From CBDCUQ01 sp965222835 (GTDB lineage Bacteria > Pseudomonadota > Alphaproteobacteria > Rhizobiales > Hyphomicrobiaceae), in NCBI GenBank assembly GCA_965222835.1, contig CBDCUQ010000003.1, positions 992,001 to 1,056,000 on the forward strand: DNA of 64,000 nucleotides, given 5' to 3'. Position 1 is the first letter of the stretch. Every line of letters starts with the position of its first letter. Both the position numbers and the translations under genes were made by a program. The notes under the pieces were generated by a model. That model was given only the letters and a program-made list of their open reading frames with translations. It searched no databases and was not told the DNA's origin. Positions 43,373 through 51,935 of the stretch are shown one piece after another.

Positions 43373-44071
43373 TTAATTGCGTGAGCAGAAATAGACATCA
43401 GCCTTGTTCGTCACGAAGTGAACGGCGGCAAATCCCAACACCGGCGTTGCCCGAAGTTTCTCATTCGCCAATTCTTTAAAGGTCTCTGGGTCGCAGATAC
43501 CGTAATCAGCAGCCTTGATTACGAGTTCGAGATCCGGTGACCGATGGTTTGTTTTTCGCGTTAAAGCTTTCAGCAGCCCGGCTCCGAACGCGGCATCCCG
43601 CTCGTCTCGCGAAATAACAGAGTCATTGTTTACAATCTCTCCGCTCGGAAGTTGCTTGAACGGTCCCCAACCGGAGCTGATACCGCTTTCACGGAGCTGT
43701 TTCATTTGCAGCTTGTGGTCCACCCCCCAGTGTGGCGATCCTTCGGGCCAGATCGGGCCCGCTGTTGTGACCTGCAGGCGGTGCAAATCGGGACCATTTC
43801 GGATCTCGATGTCCATATCCGCGTATTCCGCGGCAATTCGATATTCACTTTCATCCGGCCATCCAAGGGCGTGGGCTAAGTAGAATGCGCCATAGACCTC
43901 TTCGGAGCGCAGCTTCATCCACGGCTCTGTTTGGGCATCAAGATTCGCTCGATAAGAATGGTCCCGCCGGCATATTTCGCGAAGTTGGTCCTCGTGGGCG
44001 ACGAAATTCGCGAATGGATGCCAAATGTTTCGGATGAAAGGAGTCGGTGTCGTATGGTCGTCTCTAGTCAT
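43373..44071 (-). CDS. Hypothetical protein
   Basis: 232 residues, no signal peptide or membrane segment. I do not recognise the family. The central part (EEVYGAFYLAHALGWP, then EYADMDIEIRNGPDLHRLQV) has the look of an alpha/beta core with DxE followed by a strand LQVTTA, which recalls PD-(D/E)xK nuclease-like folds with a Gln in place of Glu/Lys. That is only a weak pattern. The base composition is lower in GC than its neighbours, consistent with transfer. Start ATG at 44071. Confidence 0.55.
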   Translation of the reverse strand: MTRDDHTTPTPFIRNIWHPFANFVAHEDQLREICRRDHSYRANLDAQTEPWMKLRSEEVYGAFYLAHALGWPDESEYRIAAEYADMDIEIRNGPDLHRLQVTTAGPIWPEGSPHWGVDHKLQMKQLRESGISSGWGPFKQLPSGEIVNNDSVISRDERDAAFGAGLLKALTRKTNHRSPDLELVIKAADYGICDPETFKELANEKLRATPVLGFAAVHFVTNKADVYFCSRN

Positions 44072-44204
44072 TCTCGTTCGTTATGTTTAGCACTTTTCTG
44101 GAGAGATGCGTTCTCGGTGGTCGGGCCATTCAATAGCAACGGATATCACTCCGCGTCGAGCATGGTTGTTTTTGGTCATTGGTGGATCTTTTTCTTTGTC
44201 CCCC

Positions 44205-47200
44205 TCAATGAAAATCCCGGGACTTTGGTATGACGCGTTCGTTGCGCGGGTGACCAGCCCAGCGGGGGTGATGGCGGGGGTCTTGGGAGCTGCGGGCTGA
44301 GCCCGGATCGGGACGGAGGATCTCGTCGGCGTTGGCGATGGGTACGCGCATGTCGTCGGCCCATTCGGAGAGGAGCAGCAGCCAGTCGCTTTTATCTTCG
44401 AGCTTGGATGAGACGATGTGGATGATGTCCTCGTGACGCTGGATGCGCCCCGTAATCAGGATCAAGCGCGCTGCCATCACCACTTTGCGGAAGCGTTCGA
44501 GCGCCTTGGGCCAGACGACGGCGTTGGCCACACCCGTCTCATCCTCGATGGTCATGAACACGACGCCCTTAGCGCTGCCCGGCCTTTGGCGCACGAGCAC
44601 AACACCGGCCACACGCACGAACGCACCATCCTTCAAGCTCCGCACGTCGCTGCACGAGGCGATCCGCAATGCTTTGAGCTTGTCGCGCAGGAAGCTCATG
44701 GGATGGGCTTTGAGGGACAGCCTCAGCGTCTGGTAGTCGTTGACGACGTGCTCGGAGAGCGGCATGGCGGGGAGCGCGACGGTGGGCTCGGTTCCGGTTT
44801 CTTGTGTTGCGTTCCAGGTAAAGAGCGGCAGCGGGGGTGCGTTTGCGAGCGCCTTCACCTCCCACAAGGCCTGGCGCCGGTCGAGGCCCATCGAGCGGAA
44901 TGCGTCGGCCGCGGCGAGCTTTTCAAGTGTCGGCACTCTCAGGCCCCCCCGCATCCAGAGATCATGGATCGAGTGGAAGTATCGTTTTTTTGTGCTCCCT
45001 TCACACTGGAAACGTGTGCTTCCTCCCCCCACCCCAACCCCTCCCCACCAGGGGGAGGGGCTTTTTGGGGGTGGCGCGCACGATTCCCGTTGCTGCGATG
45101 GAAAGTGTGATGGCCCGCTACCTGCATTCCCCTCCCCTCGATGGGGAGGGGTGAGGGGTGGGGTGAAGACACGGGCGTTTTGTTTTTGAGAAACAAAGAC
45201 TGTGCCTCCAGACGACAGCGTTGGTGCCGCGCCATGTTGAGATGGAACCCGCGCCGGTAACGCGTGGCAGGATCCCCCCACCCCCAACCCCTCCCCACCA
45301 GGGGGAGGGGGGTTTTCTTGGAAGGAGACGTTGGCTGCTGATTGCTTCTCCGTCCCGTATGGGGGAGGGGAGAGTTCTTGGGAGGCAGCGTTGTTTGTTG
45401 GCCGGTTCTCCGTCCCTCCTAAAGGAGGGGGGTCGTCAGCTATCTTCCCAGTTACACCGTGCGTGCGTACGGCGATGAGCTTTTTGATCTCGTCTTCTTG
45501 CAAACCATCGATCTGGCGGAGACCTAAGCGTAGCGCCGGCGGCCGGCTCCCCGCAGGGGAGTCGCCGGCGCAAGATTCAAGAGTCGAGTCCCAATCGCTC
45601 ACATTGACATCCGCCTCGCGGGCTTCGACGCCATGCTCGCGGGCGCAACGCACGATTTGCGCCGGCGCGTAAAAGCCCATGGGTTGGGAATTCAACAGCG
45701 CGCAGGCGAACGCCGCCGGGTAATGGCATTTGAGCCAGGAGGAGACATAGACGAGATGGGCGAAGCTCGCGGCATGGCTTTCGGGGAAGCCGTATTCACC
45801 GAAGCCTTTGATCTGGTTGAAGCAGCGCTGCGCAAAATCCTGCTCGTATCCGCGCGCAACCATTTGCGAGACCATCTTGTCTTCGAGCAATCCGATGGTG
45901 CCACGGCGGCGGAACGTGGCCATCGCCTTTCTTAGTTCGTTGACTTCGGCATCGGTGAATTTCGCCGCGTCCATAGCGATGCGCATAGCCTGCTCCTGAA
46001 AGAGCGGCACGCCTTTGGTCTTGCCGAGAATCTGGCGAAGTTCGTCCGGGGGGCCGTGCTCGGGCGCGGGTGACGGATAGGTTTCAGCTTCAACACCGGA
46101 GCGGCGGCGCAGATAGGGGTGCACCATGTCGCCCTGAATGGGACCGGGGCGCACGATGGCGACCTCGATGACGAGATCGTAGAAAGAGCGCGGCTTCAAA
46201 CGCGGCAGCATGTTCATCTGCGCGCGGCTTTCCACCTGAAACACGCCGATACTGTCGGCGCGGCACAGCATGTCGTAGGTGGCCGCGTCCTCGCGCGGCA
46301 CCTTGGCAAGGCTCATGTCGAGGCCATGGTGTTGGCTTAGAAGCTCGAACGCGCGGCGAATGCACGACAGCATGCCGAGTCCCAAGACATCGACCTTCAA
46401 CAAGCCCAACGCGGCGATATCGTCCTTGTCCCATTCAATGAACGTGCGATCGGCCATAGCGGCGTTGCCGATGGGTACGACCTCGATCAAGGGACCGCGC
46501 GTCAGCACAAAGCCGCCCACGTGCTGGGACAGATGCCGGGGAAAGCCGATCAACTCGTCCGTCAACTCCAACACACGTGCAAGTAAGGGATCAGCCGGGT
46601 CGAGGCCCGCTTCGCGCACGCGCGTATCACCCAAAACGCCACCGGAGCTCGTGCCCCAGACCATGCCGGCGAGCGCTGAGACCACATCTTCAGACAGTCC
46701 CATGGCTTTGCCCACATCGCGCACGGCCGAACGCGCCCGATAGGAAATGACGGTGGCGGTGAGGCCGGCGCGATCACGTCCATAGCGCGCGTAGATGTAT
46801 TGAATGACCTCTTCGCGCCGGTCGTGCTCGAAATCCACGTCGATATCGGGCGGCTCTTTTCGCGCGTGAGACACAAACCGTTCGAACAAGAGATCAACCT
46901 CGGTGGGATTCACGGCCGTAACACCAAGGCAGTAGCAAATGACCGAATTCGCGGCCGATCCGCGGCCCTGACACAGAATGCCCTGCGCGCGCGCAAAGAC
47001 GACGATGTCGTAAACGGTGAGAAAATACGGGGCGTAATCGAGATCGGCCACGAGTTGCAGCTCGCGACGGAGGGTTGTGTAGACTTTTTCCGGGATGCCT
47101 TCGGGGAACCGCCAGGCCGCGCCCTCCCATGCCAGTGTCTCGAGATGCTCCTGCGGGGTTTTGCCGGGCGATACCGGCTCGTCGGGATACTCATAGACAA

Positions 47201-48128
47201 GCTCGTCGAGAGAAAAGCGGCAGGCGTCCATGATGTCGATGGTGCGCTCGATCGCCTCCTCGAATCCTCGGAACAGCCGCGCTATTTCTGCCGGTTTTTT
47301 CAGATGCCGCTCGGCATTGGCTTCGAGCAGGAAGCCCGCTTTCTCAATGGTCGTGTGCTCGCGAATGCAGGTCAGCACATCCTGCAATGGACGGCGATGG
47401 GGAGCGTGATAGAGCACGTCGTTGGTGGCAACGAGTGGCGTGCCACAGCGTGACGCCAGAGTGGCGAGGGCGGTGATGCGCGCCTGATCATCTCCACGAT
47501 AACGATGTGTTGCGGCGAGATAGAGCGGGGCAGAGCCGAGGACGGCTTTAAGACGGCAGAGCTCGTGTTCGAAGGCGTCCCAACATGCTTTCTTTCCGTC
47601 GCAGGAAGAGATCACCTCATTCAAGTGCGCTCCCCTCCCCTCGATGGGGAGGGGTTGGGGGCGGGGTGAAGCGGCAAGCGGACTTCTCTGAGAAGTGTGC
47701 GTAAATCTTCCCCCCACCCCTACCCCCTCCCCACAAGGGGGAGGGGAATTGGTCTCGGCAATGGCGACAAAAATATTGCCTTCGGCGTACACGGCGACGT
47801 CATCGAGAAAGAGCGTGCATTGGCCTTTTTCCGCACGGCCTTGTCCGAGGGACAGAAGACGCGAGAGGCGGCCGTAGGCTGCACGGTCTTTGGGAAAGCA
47901 CAAAAGGCTTGGTGCATCTTTCAGATCGAGGCGCGCGCCGATGATGAGACGAAGCCCGGCCTCTTTTGCAGCGACGTGCGCACGCACCACACCCGCAAGC
48001 GTATTGCGATCGGTGACGGCCACTGCCGATAGCCCCAGCGCTTTGGCCTGTGCGACCAGCTGTTCGCCGTGGGATGCCCCGCGCAGAAAAGAAAAGTTCG
48101 TTGTCGTTTGTAGCTCGGCGTAGCGCAT
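44205..48128 (-). CDS. dnaE2: Error-prone DNA polymerase DnaE2 (ImuC) with palindromic in-frame insertions
   Basis: C-family polymerase for SOS-induced translesion synthesis, working with ImuA and ImuB. 1307 residues; the family usually has about 1050-1100. PHP domain with NFSFLRGASHGEQLV; palm acidic residues in PDIDVDFEHDRREE (Asp430, Asp432) and LLKVDVLGLG (Asp580); GFGEYGFPESHAASFA; OB domain; C-terminal HPRNERVIPKSRDFH. Two regions are foreign: about residues 126-172 (SPPPCGEGVGVGG to PQPLPIEGRG) and about 891-1049 (DDPPPLGGTENRP to PSPWWGGVGVGGG). They are encoded by GC-rich palindromic repeats, stay in frame and contain no stop. Removing them gives a normal-sized protein. imuB ends 7 bp before the ATG. 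Whether the inserts harm activity is unknown. Confidence 0.9.
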   Translation of the reverse strand: MRYAELQTTTNFSFLRGASHGEQLVAQAKALGLSAVAVTDRNTLAGVVRAHVAAKEAGLRLIIGARLDLKDAPSLLCFPKDRAAYGRLSRLLSLGQGRAEKGQCTLFLDDVAVYAEGNIFVAIAETNSPPPCGEGVGVGGRFTHTSQRSPLAASPRPQPLPIEGRGAHLNEVISSCDGKKACWDAFEHELCRLKAVLGSAPLYLAATHRYRGDDQARITALATLASRCGTPLVATNDVLYHAPHRRPLQDVLTCIREHTTIEKAGFLLEANAERHLKKPAEIARLFRGFEEAIERTIDIMDACRFSLDELVYEYPDEPVSPGKTPQEHLETLAWEGAAWRFPEGIPEKVYTTLRRELQLVADLDYAPYFLTVYDIVVFARAQGILCQGRGSAANSVICYCLGVTAVNPTEVDLLFERFVSHARKEPPDIDVDFEHDRREEVIQYIYARYGRDRAGLTATVISYRARSAVRDVGKAMGLSEDVVSALAGMVWGTSSGGVLGDTRVREAGLDPADPLLARVLELTDELIGFPRHLSQHVGGFVLTRGPLIEVVPIGNAAMADRTFIEWDKDDIAALGLLKVDVLGLGMLSCIRRAFELLSQHHGLDMSLAKVPREDAATYDMLCRADSIGVFQVESRAQMNMLPRLKPRSFYDLVIEVAIVRPGPIQGDMVHPYLRRRSGVEAETYPSPAPEHGPPDELRQILGKTKGVPLFQEQAMRIAMDAAKFTDAEVNELRKAMATFRRRGTIGLLEDKMVSQMVARGYEQDFAQRCFNQIKGFGEYGFPESHAASFAHLVYVSSWLKCHYPAAFACALLNSQPMGFYAPAQIVRCAREHGVEAREADVNVSDWDSTLESCAGDSPAGSRPPALRLGLRQIDGLQEDEIKKLIAVRTHGVTGKIADDPPPLGGTENRPTNNAASQELSPPPYGTEKQSAANVSFQENPPPPGGEGLGVGGSCHALPARVPSQHGAAPTLSSGGTVFVSQKQNARVFTPPLTPPHRGEGNAGSGPSHFPSQQRESCAPPPKSPSPWWGGVGVGGGSTRFQCEGSTKKRYFHSIHDLWMRGGLRVPTLEKLAAADAFRSMGLDRRQALWEVKALANAPPLPLFTWNATQETGTEPTVALPAMPLSEHVVNDYQTLRLSLKAHPMSFLRDKLKALRIASCSDVRSLKDGAFVRVAGVVLVRQRPGSAKGVVFMTIEDETGVANAVVWPKALERFRKVVMAARLILITGRIQRHEDIIHIVSSKLEDKSDWLLLLSEWADDMRVPIANADEILRPDPGSARSSQDPRHHPRWAGHPRNERVIPKSRDFH
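45019..45168. repeat. Palindromic element pair inside dnaE2 (units 1 and 2)
   Basis: Unit 1 has a hairpin at 45038-45060 (cccctcccc, spacer, ggggagggg) with a C-rich tail to the left (cttcctccccccacccc). Unit 2 has a hairpin at 45129-45151 with spacer tcgat and a G-rich tail to the right (tgaggggtggggtgaag). The tails are inverted copies of each other, so the two units form a composite inverted repeat around about 70 bp. All of it is read in frame in dnaE2. Confidence 0.85.
45273..45435. repeat. Palindromic element and 60-bp tandem repeats inside dnaE2 (units 3-5)
   Basis: Unit 3 has a hairpin at 45288-45310 of the same cccctcccc/ggggagggg type. It leads into two diverged direct repeats of exactly 60 bp, 45301-45360 and 45361-45420. 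Each starts gggggagggg and ends tctccgtccc plus five bases; a third partial copy begins near 45421. In the protein these give 20-residue repeats such as SPPPYGTEKQSAANVSFQEN. The length of 60 keeps the reading frame. Confidence 0.8.
47632..47747. repeat. Palindromic element pair inside dnaE2 (units 6 and 7)
   Basis: Unit 6: hairpin 47632-47654 with spacer tcgat and right-hand tail ttgggggcggggtgaag to 47671. Unit 7: left-hand tail from 47707 (cttccccccacccct) and hairpin 47724-47746. The tails face each other here, the reverse arrangement of units 1 and 2. Translated in frame as residues near 128-166 of DnaE2. Confidence 0.85.
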
Positions 48129-48134
48129 GGGCCT

Positions 48135-49763
48135 TCATCCAAACAATCCATGCAGAAACCAAAGCGGTGGTTCGTCTTCGGCAGCGCTCTGATAGAGACC
48201 TTGGCGGAACACCCAGAAGCGGCCGCCTCTGTCATCCTCCAGTCGGTAGTAATCGCGCGACTTAGGTGATGGCTGCTGCTCGCCTGCGGCGCGGGAGTCG
48301 GACGTGCTCAAATTCTCCCACCATTCAGGCGCGATGCGCTCGGGGCCTTCTGCTTTCACCACACGATAGCGCACGCGCCGCCAGGTAAAATGCATGGGCG
48401 GGCCTTCCGGCACTTCGGCCATCACGCTGATGGGTTCAGGCGGCGCAAGAAGGAACGGTGGACGTAAAACGTGGAATGCACGTTCTTCCACTTCGTCCGC
48501 GCGTCTTGCAAAAGATTGGATGGACAGCGCGGGTACGCGCATCTCGGCACGTTCGGGGATGTGACTTTCAAAGGAGGTAAGACAGGTGATGCGGGCCGTC
48601 CCGAGACGATTGGACAGGCGGTCGGCCAACGCGGCGATGGCATCCTCTCCCGCGTCGTCTCCGTTCGTGCCGAGCGCGGTTTGATTTGCGCTTAAGCGCT
48701 CAATGCCGAAGGCCCCGAGGACGGCGACGTCGATCCCGAAACCGGCGTCGATGGCTGCAAGCTTCTCCTTCAAGAGACGCAAAAAGTGCAGGGGATCCCG
48801 GCTTGCGCGGGCAAGACCTGCCGATAGGTTCGCCATCGTGCCGTCCGCCCGAAATAGCGTGAGGCGGATACGGCGACAGCCCAGCTCTTTTTCTTTCAGA
48901 TGTTCACCGAGCTCTTGGGCGAGCTGGTCCACCTCGGCTTCCAGCGCTTCGGATGAGATCAGCGGTTCCGCCCAAGTGCGGCGCGCTTCGAGACGTGGCG
49001 CCTCGGTGAGGGGACGGCGCGGCTCTTCGCTTGTGCCCAGCGCTTGATCGAGACGCACAAGAACGGCGCCTGCCAGGCGCGCGCGTTCGCGTGCTTTGGA
49101 TTTCGATGAGGCTTCCGAGCCGAAGCGCCGTTCCAGTGCGGCGCGCGGCAGATCATAAAGCTGGCCGATACGGCGCAAGCCGAGGCGCTTCAAGATGGTG
49201 ATGGTGTCCCCATCGAGACGCAGCGCTTCGACAGGACGTGTCGCTAGGGCAGCGCGTTCCGTACCTGGCGCAGCAACGGCAAAAGAATGATTTCCAAAGC
49301 GCGCCAGGGCGTGGGCGGCACCGGGTGTGCCGGCCAGCGCCGCACGTGCCGTCAATCCGAAGCGGGTGAGGCGTTTGGTAAGATCGGCAAGCATCTCATG
49401 CTCACCCCCGAACAGATGCGCGACACCCGTTGCGTCGACCCAGATGCCGTCTTCGCCTTCGACGTTGCAGGCGGGTCCATAGCGCCCGGCCCAGCGCGCG
49501 AGTGCGTAAAGCGCGGCGCGGTCGCGTGCCGGCTCGGCCGGTCGCGAGAGAAGGGCCGGCAACGCCGCACGGGCGTCCGTCAGCGCTGTGCCGATGCGTA
49601 CGCCTTCGCGTGCGGCACGCGCATTCACGGCGGTGATGCGAAGTCCATGGGCGCCACTCTCGACGAGCGCGAACGGCGCGTTATCCGGCACGGCGGATGG
49701 ACACTGCCGTCTGAGGCGCTCGATGGGCCACATCGGCAGCCAGACGGAAAGCATACGTTTCAT
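48135..49763 (-). CDS. imuB: ImuB, Y-family polymerase-like mutagenesis protein
   Basis: 542 residues. ImuB is a catalytically dead Y-family homologue that links ImuA and DnaE2 to the beta clamp. N-terminal MKRMLSVWLPMWPIERLRR, then AREGVRIGTALTDARAALP, WVDATGVAHLFGGEHEML, TILKRLGLRRIGQLYDLPRA (helix-hairpin-helix), and the C-terminal YYRLEDDRGGRFWVFRQGLY and PLWFLHGLFG. The polymerase acidic residues are not in place, as expected. The frame is open to 49940; the ATG at 49763 is the family start. It overlaps the 3' end of imuA by 83 bp and ends 7 bp before dnaE2. Confidence 0.93.
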   Translation of the reverse strand: MKRMLSVWLPMWPIERLRRQCPSAVPDNAPFALVESGAHGLRITAVNARAAREGVRIGTALTDARAALPALLSRPAEPARDRAALYALARWAGRYGPACNVEGEDGIWVDATGVAHLFGGEHEMLADLTKRLTRFGLTARAALAGTPGAAHALARFGNHSFAVAAPGTERAALATRPVEALRLDGDTITILKRLGLRRIGQLYDLPRAALERRFGSEASSKSKARERARLAGAVLVRLDQALGTSEEPRRPLTEAPRLEARRTWAEPLISSEALEAEVDQLAQELGEHLKEKELGCRRIRLTLFRADGTMANLSAGLARASRDPLHFLRLLKEKLAAIDAGFGIDVAVLGAFGIERLSANQTALGTNGDDAGEDAIAALADRLSNRLGTARITCLTSFESHIPERAEMRVPALSIQSFARRADEVEERAFHVLRPPFLLAPPEPISVMAEVPEGPPMHFTWRRVRYRVVKAEGPERIAPEWWENLSTSDSRAAGEQQPSPKSRDYYRLEDDRGGRFWVFRQGLYQSAAEDEPPLWFLHGLFG

Positions 49764-50604
49764 CGGACCATTCCAACGCAAAAGACGCACCTGTGCCGAA
49801 TGGCGAGCGCCGGCAGCGTTCGAGCGAAACAGAGAAACGGGTGGCGCCCGGCGCACGCGCATCAAAGGGATGGGGGCTGCTTGCGGCGGGCCCAACGCGC
49901 CAACGCGTTGCCGTGGCGCCCGTGGATGGGCCGCGCGCATGCGTGATGAGAAGACACGGTGTTCGGTTCTGCTCGGCAGCGAGACTTAAGCGGCGCGCCG
50001 GTGTTAGGTCCACATCATCGAGCAGGCCGATGACCAAAGAGACCGCGTTTGAGCGCAAGCCTTCCTCGATGGCCCACAGTGTATCGGTTTGACGTGCCGT
50101 CTCGACCAGGATCACGGCACGGGGATTGAGACCGAGGCTCGTGAGGCCCGGCCTATAAAGCCGGCCTGTCTCATTAGCGGCGGCGGCTGTCGTGCACCAT
50201 AGAACGCGGGGTGCATGGCGCGCGCGACGCGCACGACGTTGATCGAGGCGGCGCACGGCAAGGCGTAACGCAAAAGCATGTGCCGCCGCAGCCGTTGCAG
50301 CGGCCGGGCCTTCGGCGGCCGGCTTCACCTCATGCACACTAGAGGTCTCGAGACCCTGGAGCCCGAAAAGTGCATCGGCCTCGGGCGCACCGAGTGTCCA
50401 AGAGCCTAGACGGACTTCAGCAGAGGACGTGAGAGGAGGGACATGCCGCTCCATTTCGCGCACACGCCGGCGCAGGTCTTCAATACGAGATGGGGGAAGC
50501 CGGGCCTCGAGGGACGGACATAAACGCGGAGGCCCGGCTTTGGGCTGCGAAATTCGTTCCACCCAGGCGGGAGGGAAGATGGGGGGCGGGGCCGCCTGGA
50601 CCAT
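49681..50604 (-). CDS. imuA: ImuA, SulA/RecA-like mutagenesis protein
   Basis: 307 residues. First gene of the SOS cassette. After RIEDLRRRVREMERHVPPLT come LGAPEADALFGLQGLETSSVHE and ALRLAVRRLDQRRARRARHA, then RVLWCTTAAAANETGRLYRP and ILVETARQTDTLWAIEEGL, which resemble the RecA-like core of ImuA with a degenerate P-loop. The C-terminus (ERCRRSPFGTGASFALEWS) is typical. ATG at 50604. A perfect LexA box lies 74 bp upstream. It overlaps imuB by 83 bp. Confidence 0.9.
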   Translation of the reverse strand: MVQAAPPPIFPPAWVERISQPKAGPPRLCPSLEARLPPSRIEDLRRRVREMERHVPPLTSSAEVRLGSWTLGAPEADALFGLQGLETSSVHEVKPAAEGPAAATAAAAHAFALRLAVRRLDQRRARRARHAPRVLWCTTAAAANETGRLYRPGLTSLGLNPRAVILVETARQTDTLWAIEEGLRSNAVSLVIGLLDDVDLTPARRLSLAAEQNRTPCLLITHARGPSTGATATRWRVGPAASSPHPFDARAPGATRFSVSLERCRRSPFGTGASFALEWSDETYAFRLAADVAHRAPQTAVSIRRAG

Positions 50605-51067
50605 AGGAACGCTCTCGCAACACCGTTGATTGTTGTCCGGACTTTCCGGTTGGAAGCGGGTCCGGCTTGTTTGATTTGTTCTTTGTTTGTTCTAATCGAG
50701 GCCCGTGTGAGTCGTCAAGAGAAAAGAACAAAGCACGAAAATCAAATTTCGTGACCGCACTCCGCGGCCCCAAGGCCACACATCGAAAAAACCAGAGGCT
50801 GCACCAAATTGCTCAATCCGGTCATAGGCCTACAGCAAATCCCCGCAACACATAGTACGTGCGAAAATTGTGCGTCTTCTGACGACAACCCGCCAGCGAA
50901 TCACTTTTCAACTGTGGCCTCGCTGCTCTGCCGCACAAAATGGGACTGCGATATACGCTCCGTTCATAACTGTCGCGCAATCATACCGTTACAGGGTGCT
51001 GGAGCAGAGGGGTCTCCGGTGGCTTGGACGGGCGCGTCGAACAAGGCCCGGCTTGAGATGCGGAGTA
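50605..51067. other. Divergent intergenic region between imuA and the L,D-transpeptidase gene
   Basis: 463 bp. Besides the LexA box at 50678-50692 I see only a partial second GAAC half-site near 50727. The frame of the transpeptidase is open leftwards to 50870, but the upstream residues do not look like a protein. No RNA or repeat recognised. Confidence 0.4.
50678..50692. promoter_or_regulatory. LexA box upstream of imuA-imuB-dnaE2
   Basis: gttctttgtttgttc, an exact GTTC-N7-GTTC direct repeat, the LexA recognition sequence of alphaproteobacteria. Its position, 74 bp before the imuA ATG, is where the LexA box of this cassette normally lies, so the three genes should be SOS-induced. Confidence 0.85.
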
Positions 51068-51775
51068 ATGCGGATGTTGTTCACTAGACCTGCCAGGACG
51101 CTTGCCACAGTTGCAGCGGCCGCGCTTTTCTTTGCCATCCTGCCAGGGACTGCTACGGCACAAGGGCTTTTCGATAATTTGTGGGGCGGCGAGCCCGAAT
51201 GGGGCGGGAAGCGGCAAACCGTAACCTTCCCGAAAAAATATAGCGCACGCCAGATCGTCGTCAGCTTTGGCGATCGCAGGCTCTATCTCATCACCAAAAA
51301 GGGCAAAGCGCTCAGCTACCCGATTGCCGTGCCGCGCGAGCAAAGCCGCTGGTCGGGCATCACCAATGTTTCGATGAAACGCGAGAATCCGCCGTGGACC
51401 CCGACGCCGGAGATGATGAAGGAAAATCCGCGTCTGCCGCCGTGGGTACCCGGTGGTCATCCCATGAACCCGCTTGGCGTGCGTGCGCTCTATCTTGGTT
51501 CGAGCACCTACCGGATTCACGGAACGGATGCTCCTTGGACCATCGGCAAGGCGGTCTCAAAGGGCTGCATCCGTATGTATAACAAGGATGTCCTCGATCT
51601 TTATCCGCGCGTTTCTGTCGGTACCAAGGTCACGGTGACCTGGCAGCGGTTCAGCGGCAGCGCAACGGCGGCTATGGACGATGATGCCAAGTCCTACACG
51701 AAGAAGCGGACCTACAAGATCCGCCGTCCTGGCGCGCGGTACTCCAGAGTGCAGCGGAGCGCCTACGCAGACTGA
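51068..51775 (+). CDS. L,D-transpeptidase (YkuD family)
   Basis: Periplasmic enzyme that forms 3-3 cross-links in peptidoglycan or attaches proteins to it. 235 residues with a signal peptide (TLATVAAAALFFAILPGTAT, cut near AQG). The YkuD domain starts at RQIVVSFGDRRLYLITKKGK, and the active site is in IHGTDAPWTIGKAVSKGCIR with the catalytic His and the SKGC Cys. LGVRALYLGSSTYRIHG also matches. The tail (SYTKKRTYKIRRPGARYSR) is basic. ATG at 51068, alternative at 51074. Confidence 0.9.
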   Translation: MRMLFTRPARTLATVAAAALFFAILPGTATAQGLFDNLWGGEPEWGGKRQTVTFPKKYSARQIVVSFGDRRLYLITKKGKALSYPIAVPREQSRWSGITNVSMKRENPPWTPTPEMMKENPRLPPWVPGGHPMNPLGVRALYLGSSTYRIHGTDAPWTIGKAVSKGCIRMYNKDVLDLYPRVSVGTKVTVTWQRFSGSATAAMDDDAKSYTKKRTYKIRRPGARYSRVQRSAYAD

Positions 51776-51807
51776 TCCAAGCGATCCTTTGCTGCTGAAA
51801 AAATGAT

Positions 51808-51843
51808 ACGGGCCGCTCCATCCAGGGCGACCCGTTGCTTTTC
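51808..51843 (+). terminator. Likely intrinsic terminator of the L,D-transpeptidase gene
   Basis: 33 bp after the stop codon, acggg and cgctc pair with gggcg and cccgt around a short loop (51808-51835), with one mismatch. The T-rich ttgctttt follows. Stem and T-run fit a Rho-independent terminator reading rightwards. Confidence 0.55.
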
Positions 51844-51935
51844 GGCGAGCGTTAGCATTCCAAAAAACTTTCCAACGCTTGAGAAATTGATCACCGACAC
51901 TCAGAAAAAATAGATGCTAAAGCGTAAGATTGAAT

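Noticed and set aside
44418..45189. Plus-strand open frames across the dnaE2 repeats
   Set aside because: They are antisense to a clearly coding polymerase and gain length only from the stop-free GC-rich palindromes.
45000..45440. CRISPR array
   Set aside because: The repeats are palindromes and 60-bp diverged tandem units without regular unique spacers, and no cas genes are present.
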